From JBIQLO01 sp044464175 (GTDB lineage: Bacteria > Planctomycetota > Phycisphaerae > Tepidisphaerales > Tepidisphaeraceae): a DNA stretch of 7,895 bases. The first letter of the stretch is position 1. Each line of letters begins with the position of its first letter. A model generated the notes under the pieces. The model was not told where the DNA came from, did not search any database, and saw only the letters and a program-made list of their open reading frames with translations. The DNA lies in contig JBIQLO010000186.1 of the NCBI GenBank assembly GCA_044464175.1, positions 1 to 7,895 of the forward strand. Direction: 5' to 3'. A program made the position numbers and the translations under genes. Of the stretch, positions 5,251 to 7,895 are shown in pieces.

Positions 5251-6699
5251 TTATGGCTTAAGCAGGCGCTTGAGGACCTTGCCGGTTGGTGAGCGGGGCA
5301 GATCGTCCAGAAGGGTTACCTCGCGCGGGCATTTCCAGGCAACCAATCCCTGCTGGCGGCAGAAGTCGCGCAGGTCGGCGGCGTCGGCCGTTTGTTCCTC
5401 CTTGAGCTGGATGAACGCCACCACCACCTCGCCGCGCGAGGGGTCGGGCTTTCCGACCACGGCAGCCTCGGCGACGGCCGGATGGCGCATCAACACTTCC
5501 TCGATCTCGCGCGGCACCGCTTTTTCGCCGGAGACGATGATCATTTCTTTCTTTCGACCGGTGATGTAGAGATAGCCGTCGGCGTCGAACTTGCCAATGT
5601 CCCCGGTTTTAAAGAAATGGTCCCCCGTCAGGGCCTCGGCGGTGGCCTGGGGCAGGTTGTAATATCCTTTCATCACCATTGGGCCGCGGAGCCAGATTTC
5701 ACCTTCCTCGCCGGCGGGAAGCGCCTGTCCGTTGTCGTCGACGATCCGGACCTCCACATCGGGCAGGGTTTTGCCGACGCTGCCGGGCCGATGCTCGTCG
5801 GGGGTGTTGAGCGAGACGACGGGGCTGGTCTCGGTCAGGCCGTAGCCCTCGTAAAGCTCCAGACCGAACCGCGCCTTGAATTGCTGGCGGAGGATGGGAT
5901 TGAGGGGCTCGCCACCGCAGATCATGGCGTAGATGGACCGAAAATCGTCGGACGTTGCGCTCTTGAGACGGGCCATGGCGGCAAACATGCTGGGGACGCC
6001 GAAGACGAGGGAGACTTCATGCTTTTTGATGGCCTCCACTGCGCCGGGGGCGCTGAAGCGGGCCATATAGATGATGCGGGCGCCCAGTTGAACGGGCGCC
6101 AGCATCATGGCGGTCATGCCGAAGCTGTGAAACAGGGGGATGACGCCCAGGAAATGATGCTTCTTCTGCAGGTTGGCCTTCTGAATCGAGCCGTTCACAT
6201 CGCTTTGCAGGTTGCCGTAGGTGAGCATGACGCCCTTGGGCAGGCCGCTCGTGCCGCTGGTGTACATGAGAACGGCCATGTCCTCGGCGGCGGGCTGGGG
6301 CAGTTTCGGCGTGATGGCGGGGGGCGTCTGGGGGAGTTTGGTGAGGTCCACCACCTTGAGCGGAAACGAGGCCAGGCGCTCCACCAAAGGCGGGGCGCTG
6401 ACGACCGTATCGATGCCGCTGTCGGCGATGATGTGGGCGATTTCACGCTCGCCCAGCAGGAAGTTGATGGGGACCACGGACTTGCCGGCCAGGAGGGTGG
6501 CATAGAAGGATGCGACGTATCCGGCACCGGCGGGCAGAAGCAACCCGACATGCGGGCGACTGGTCTGGGCGGCCAGGTAGAGGCTCAATCCGGCGGCGGC
6601 GGCGGCCAGTTCCGACCATGTATGCGCGCCCCGATCGTCAATGACGGCCGGTTCGGAAGGAGTGCGGGCGGCGTGCTGGAAAAGGGGTTCGAAGAGCAT
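5251..6699 (-). CDS. AMP-binding acyl-CoA synthetase (fatty acid-CoA ligase-like)
   Basis: The 482-residue enzyme is a complete member of the ANL superfamily. It would activate a carboxylic acid, probably a fatty acid, to the acyl-adenylate and then the CoA thioester. The core motifs are YTSGTSGLPKG (146-156, phosphate-binding loop), GYGLTETSPV (285-294), GEIWLRGP (333-340), KTGD (364-367), DGYLYITGRKKE (374-385, hinge and ribose contacts) and the C-terminal catalytic lysine in PRSPTGKVLKR (468-478, Lys473). It is shorter than E. coli FadD and has no transmembrane segment. The stretch usually reading GENIYP or GFNVYP is GEKAVP. Substrate length cannot be predicted, and an acyl-ACP synthetase role is possible. 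The ATG at 6699 is supported by AAGGA 7 nt upstream. Its own codons are C-ending, as expected for a gene on the lagging side of the local skew. It is divergent from the SPOR gene and convergent with mrp. Confidence 0.93.
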   Translation of the reverse strand: MLFEPLFQHAARTPSEPAVIDDRGAHTWSELAAAAAGLSLYLAAQTSRPHVGLLLPAGAGYVASFYATLLAGKSVVPINFLLGEREIAHIIADSGIDTVVSAPPLVERLASFPLKVVDLTKLPQTPPAITPKLPQPAAEDMAVLMYTSGTSGLPKGVMLTYGNLQSDVNGSIQKANLQKKHHFLGVIPLFHSFGMTAMMLAPVQLGARIIYMARFSAPGAVEAIKKHEVSLVFGVPSMFAAMARLKSATSDDFRSIYAMICGGEPLNPILRQQFKARFGLELYEGYGLTETSPVVSLNTPDEHRPGSVGKTLPDVEVRIVDDNGQALPAGEEGEIWLRGPMVMKGYYNLPQATAEALTGDHFFKTGDIGKFDADGYLYITGRKKEMIIVSGEKAVPREIEEVLMRHPAVAEAAVVGKPDPSRGEVVVAFIQLKEEQTADAADLRDFCRQQGLVAWKCPREVTLLDDLPRSPTGKVLKRLLKP

Positions 6700-6838
6700 G
6701 GGATAATCCTTGTTGTATGTTTCCGGATATTTGTTATTTGTTCTCTGTGCTATATGCTCTGATCGAGACCATCATAAATGGTCGGCGGAAAACAACAAAC
6801 AGCCAATACCCTGTAACTCAATTATCAGCGAGGCATGG
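6700..6838. promoter_or_regulatory. Divergent intergenic region with a small inverted repeat
   Basis: This 139-bp stretch between two divergent starts is visibly more AT-rich than its surroundings. It holds AAGGA (minus strand, 6711-6707) serving the AMP-binding gene and GAGG (6830-6833), 5 nt before the ATG of the lipoprotein gene. A perfect inverted repeat GACCAT-CATAA-ATGGTC lies at 6767-6783 and could be an operator or a small hairpin. No promoter with both boxes at standard spacing stands out; TATATG (6751-6756) is one possible -10 on +. The + reading frame is open back to 6710, but its composition differs from the gene and it would put 43 unrelated residues before the signal peptide. 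Confidence 0.5.
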
Positions 6839-7660
6839 ATGCATCAGACTCGTCAACAATGGATTGGACCGTTCTTTTACTTCGGGCGCTGCCTGTTTCT
6901 GGGGGGACTGGTGGCGGCGGGAGGTTGTGCCGCGGCCAAGACGGAGACTCCTTCCACCCTGAGCCGGATGAACACCGATTTGGCTTCCAGGCAGTATGAC
7001 CAGGTGCTGAGGCAATCCAGCGCGTTTTTGACGCAGACGCCCTCCGGACCGGGAACGGCCGAGGCACTTTATCTGCGCGGGCGGGCGTATGAGGACCGGA
7101 CCAGCGCGACGGCGGCCGACGCGAAAGTGAATCTGCAAAACGCCCGGACGGCGTATATCGCTGCCTTGAATCATCAGCCGGCGCCGCTGCTGGAGGCGTA
7201 TATTCGCGCGAGCCTGGCGAATGTGGCGTATTTTCAGGATGACTACACGACCGCGGCCCAGCAGTGGCTGGCCGCTTACAACCATCTCGATCGGCCCGAT
7301 TTGAAGGGATGGACGCTTTACCGGGCAGGCGTGTCGTACCAACGGCTGGGGCAGTTCGCCAAGGCGGACCCGATCTTCCGGCAGGTGCAGCAGACATTCC
7401 CCAACACGATTCCGGCCCAGCGGTCCAAGGAGCGGGAGGGGGCGCGGTCGTTCTACGTCCAGTTGGCGGCGTTCAGCACGGCCGACCGGGCGCGGGCCGC
7501 AGCGGCGGAGGCGGAGAAGAAGGGGCAGCGCGTGCAGGTGGCGGCGGATGGACAGGGGCATTTCATTCTCCGCACGGCGCCGGTATCGACGTACGCAGCG
7601 GCCGAGCAGTTGCGGCAGCGGCTGGCGGGTGCGTATGCCGGGGCGTTTGTGTTTCCATGA
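6839..7660 (+). CDS. Lipoprotein with TPR-like repeats and C-terminal SPOR domain
   Basis: From the ATG at 6839 the product is 273 residues. Residues 1-29 look like an export signal (hydrophobic stretch FYFGRCLFLGGLVAAGG) ending at Cys30, a loose lipobox (AAGGC), so it is probably a lipid-anchored envelope protein. Residues about 41-190 are helical and resemble tetratricopeptide repeats (AEALYLRGRAYEDR, ASLANVAYFQDDYTTAAQQW, YRAGVSYQRLGQFAKADPIF), a scaffold for protein contacts. Residues about 204-272 form a SPOR domain (SFYVQLAAFSTADRARAAA through AGAFVF), a fold that binds glycan strands lacking stem peptides at division or remodelling sites. A role at the cell wall or division site is inferred from that domain. 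I chose this start for the signal peptide right after it and GAGG 5 nt upstream, rather than the far upstream ATG at 6710. The dispersed repeat begins 14 nt after the stop. Confidence 0.85.
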   Translation: MHQTRQQWIGPFFYFGRCLFLGGLVAAGGCAAAKTETPSTLSRMNTDLASRQYDQVLRQSSAFLTQTPSGPGTAEALYLRGRAYEDRTSATAADAKVNLQNARTAYIAALNHQPAPLLEAYIRASLANVAYFQDDYTTAAQQWLAAYNHLDRPDLKGWTLYRAGVSYQRLGQFAKADPIFRQVQQTFPNTIPAQRSKEREGARSFYVQLAAFSTADRARAAAAEAEKKGQRVQVAADGQGHFILRTAPVSTYAAAEQLRQRLAGAYAGAFVFP

Positions 7661-7674
7661 GTTCAGGGCGAAAT

Positions 7675-7776
7675 GGGTTCGTTGGGAAATACGCGCATTG
7701 GGTTCGCCTCGGGAAATCGGCGATTCTGGAGCGCCAGAGGGGATTTGGGTTTGGTTCGTTTGGGTTCGTTGGTTGG
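7675..7776 (+). repeat. Dispersed 102-bp repeat, copy 2 (G-rich on + strand)
   Basis: This is the inverted partner of 1-102, with 97 of 102 bases identical and no gaps. The differences are one base in the palindrome (AATACGCGCATT here), one nearby at GGTTC, a swapped GC pair in AATCGGCGATT, and one base beside the GCGCCAG stem. GGGTTCGTTGG occurs at both ends (7675-7685 and 7762-7772), and GGTTCGTT occurs three times in all. The right part alternates short G runs with TT and could form a two-tetrad quadruplex. It starts 14 nt after a stop codon, so it lies in a 3' intergenic position and may influence transcript ends. Confidence 0.92.
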
Positions 7777-7895
7777 GAGGGAGAAGACATGAAGGCGTGA
7801 AGACAGCGGGCGGAGGGGTGGTTTGGGTGGGGCTGGGGTGTGGGCGCAGGGGTGGCCGTGACATGGGCGAGCAGGATCAGGAACATCAGAAGGCG
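7777..7895. other. Tail without a supported gene; contains a G-quadruplex-like run
   Basis: At 7825-7844 the + strand has four G runs of 3-4 with loops of 1, 2 and 3 nt (GGG-T-GGGG-CT-GGGG-TGT-GGG), the textbook pattern of a three-tetrad G-quadruplex. More G runs flank it. A minus-strand frame is open from the window edge and begins with a hydrophobic stretch (LLMFLILLAHVTA), then turns into Pro-rich sequence and runs through the repeat. It could be the end of an off-window gene or a chance frame in C-rich DNA. I do not annotate it as a gene. Confidence 0.5.

Noticed and set aside
5392..6762. Plus-strand open frame of about 456 codons opposite the AMP-binding gene
   Set aside because: All ANL motifs lie on the minus strand. 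The + product is Gly/His/Asp-rich and has no recognisable fold.
6710..6838. Extension of the SPOR lipoprotein to an upstream ATG at 6710
   Set aside because: This would place 43 residues of different composition before the signal sequence and overlap the ribosome-binding site region of the divergent gene. The ATG at 6839 has a Shine-Dalgarno and a signal peptide.
1..7776. Composite transposon bounded by inverted repeats
   Set aside because: There is no transposase or integrase between the copies, the content is housekeeping-like, and the outer edge of copy 1 is cut off, so target duplications cannot be seen.
6818..7864. Minus-strand open frame across the SPOR gene, the repeat and the tail
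   Set aside because: It runs through repeat copy 2 and antisense to a clear lipoprotein/SPOR gene, and its product is an Arg/Pro-rich shadow.
7864..7895. Possible start of a plus-strand gene (ATG at 7864, reading MGEQDQEHQKA)
   Set aside because: No Shine-Dalgarno is visible and only 32 bases remain before the window ends.
1..7895. CRISPR arrays, tRNA or rRNA genes, phage or defence genes
   Set aside because: I read both strands for regularly spaced repeats, cloverleaf-type arms and CCA ends and saw none; all sizeable genes have non-defence assignments.

Overview
The window is GC-rich, clearly above 60% by eye. It carries six protein genes and almost no mobile-element content. An S1-type sulfatase, a cyclophilin with an N-terminal extension of a kind I associate with planctomycetes, and a TPR/SPOR lipoprotein together suggest a member of the Planctomycetota, perhaps Phycisphaerae-like. 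That placement is an inference from gene style; there is no marker gene here to prove it.

Layout, left to right. Positions 1-102 hold one copy of a dispersed repeat. A sulfatase gene (193-1677, +) follows and converges on a cyclophilin-type peptidylprolyl isomerase (2701-1754, -); a perfect 18-bp hairpin separates the two stop codons. Upstream of the isomerase on the same strand is a phospholipase-D-fold, cardiolipin-synthase-like enzyme (4045-2774, -). A compact intergenic stretch (4046-4148) has back-to-back promoter-like sequences, then an Mrp/ApbC P-loop iron-sulfur carrier (4149-5216, +). This converges on an acyl-CoA synthetase-type AMP-binding enzyme (6699-5251, -). A 139-bp AT-richer divergent region separates that gene from a TPR/SPOR lipoprotein (6839-7660, +). 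A second, inverted copy of the terminal repeat (7675-7776) and a G-run-rich tail close the window.

The genes do not form one pathway. Two are tied to membrane lipid (PLD-family enzyme, acyl-CoA ligase), one to the cell envelope or division (SPOR), one to Fe-S assembly (Mrp), one to protein folding, and one to sulfate-ester hydrolysis. I see no defence, CRISPR, phage or secondary-metabolite system.

The most interesting signal is compositional. Almost everywhere left of about 3.9 kb the + strand has more C than G, and almost everywhere right of about 4.2 kb more G than C, whichever strand the genes are on. The switch falls at the divergent intergenic region next to mrp, the polarity expected of a replication origin. 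The two 102-bp repeat copies (97/102 identical, inverted, no gaps) are nearly symmetric about the same place: their midpoint is close to 3,889. I see no DnaA boxes and no dnaA/dnaN/parAB, so an origin is a hypothesis, with an assembly join or old inversion as alternatives.
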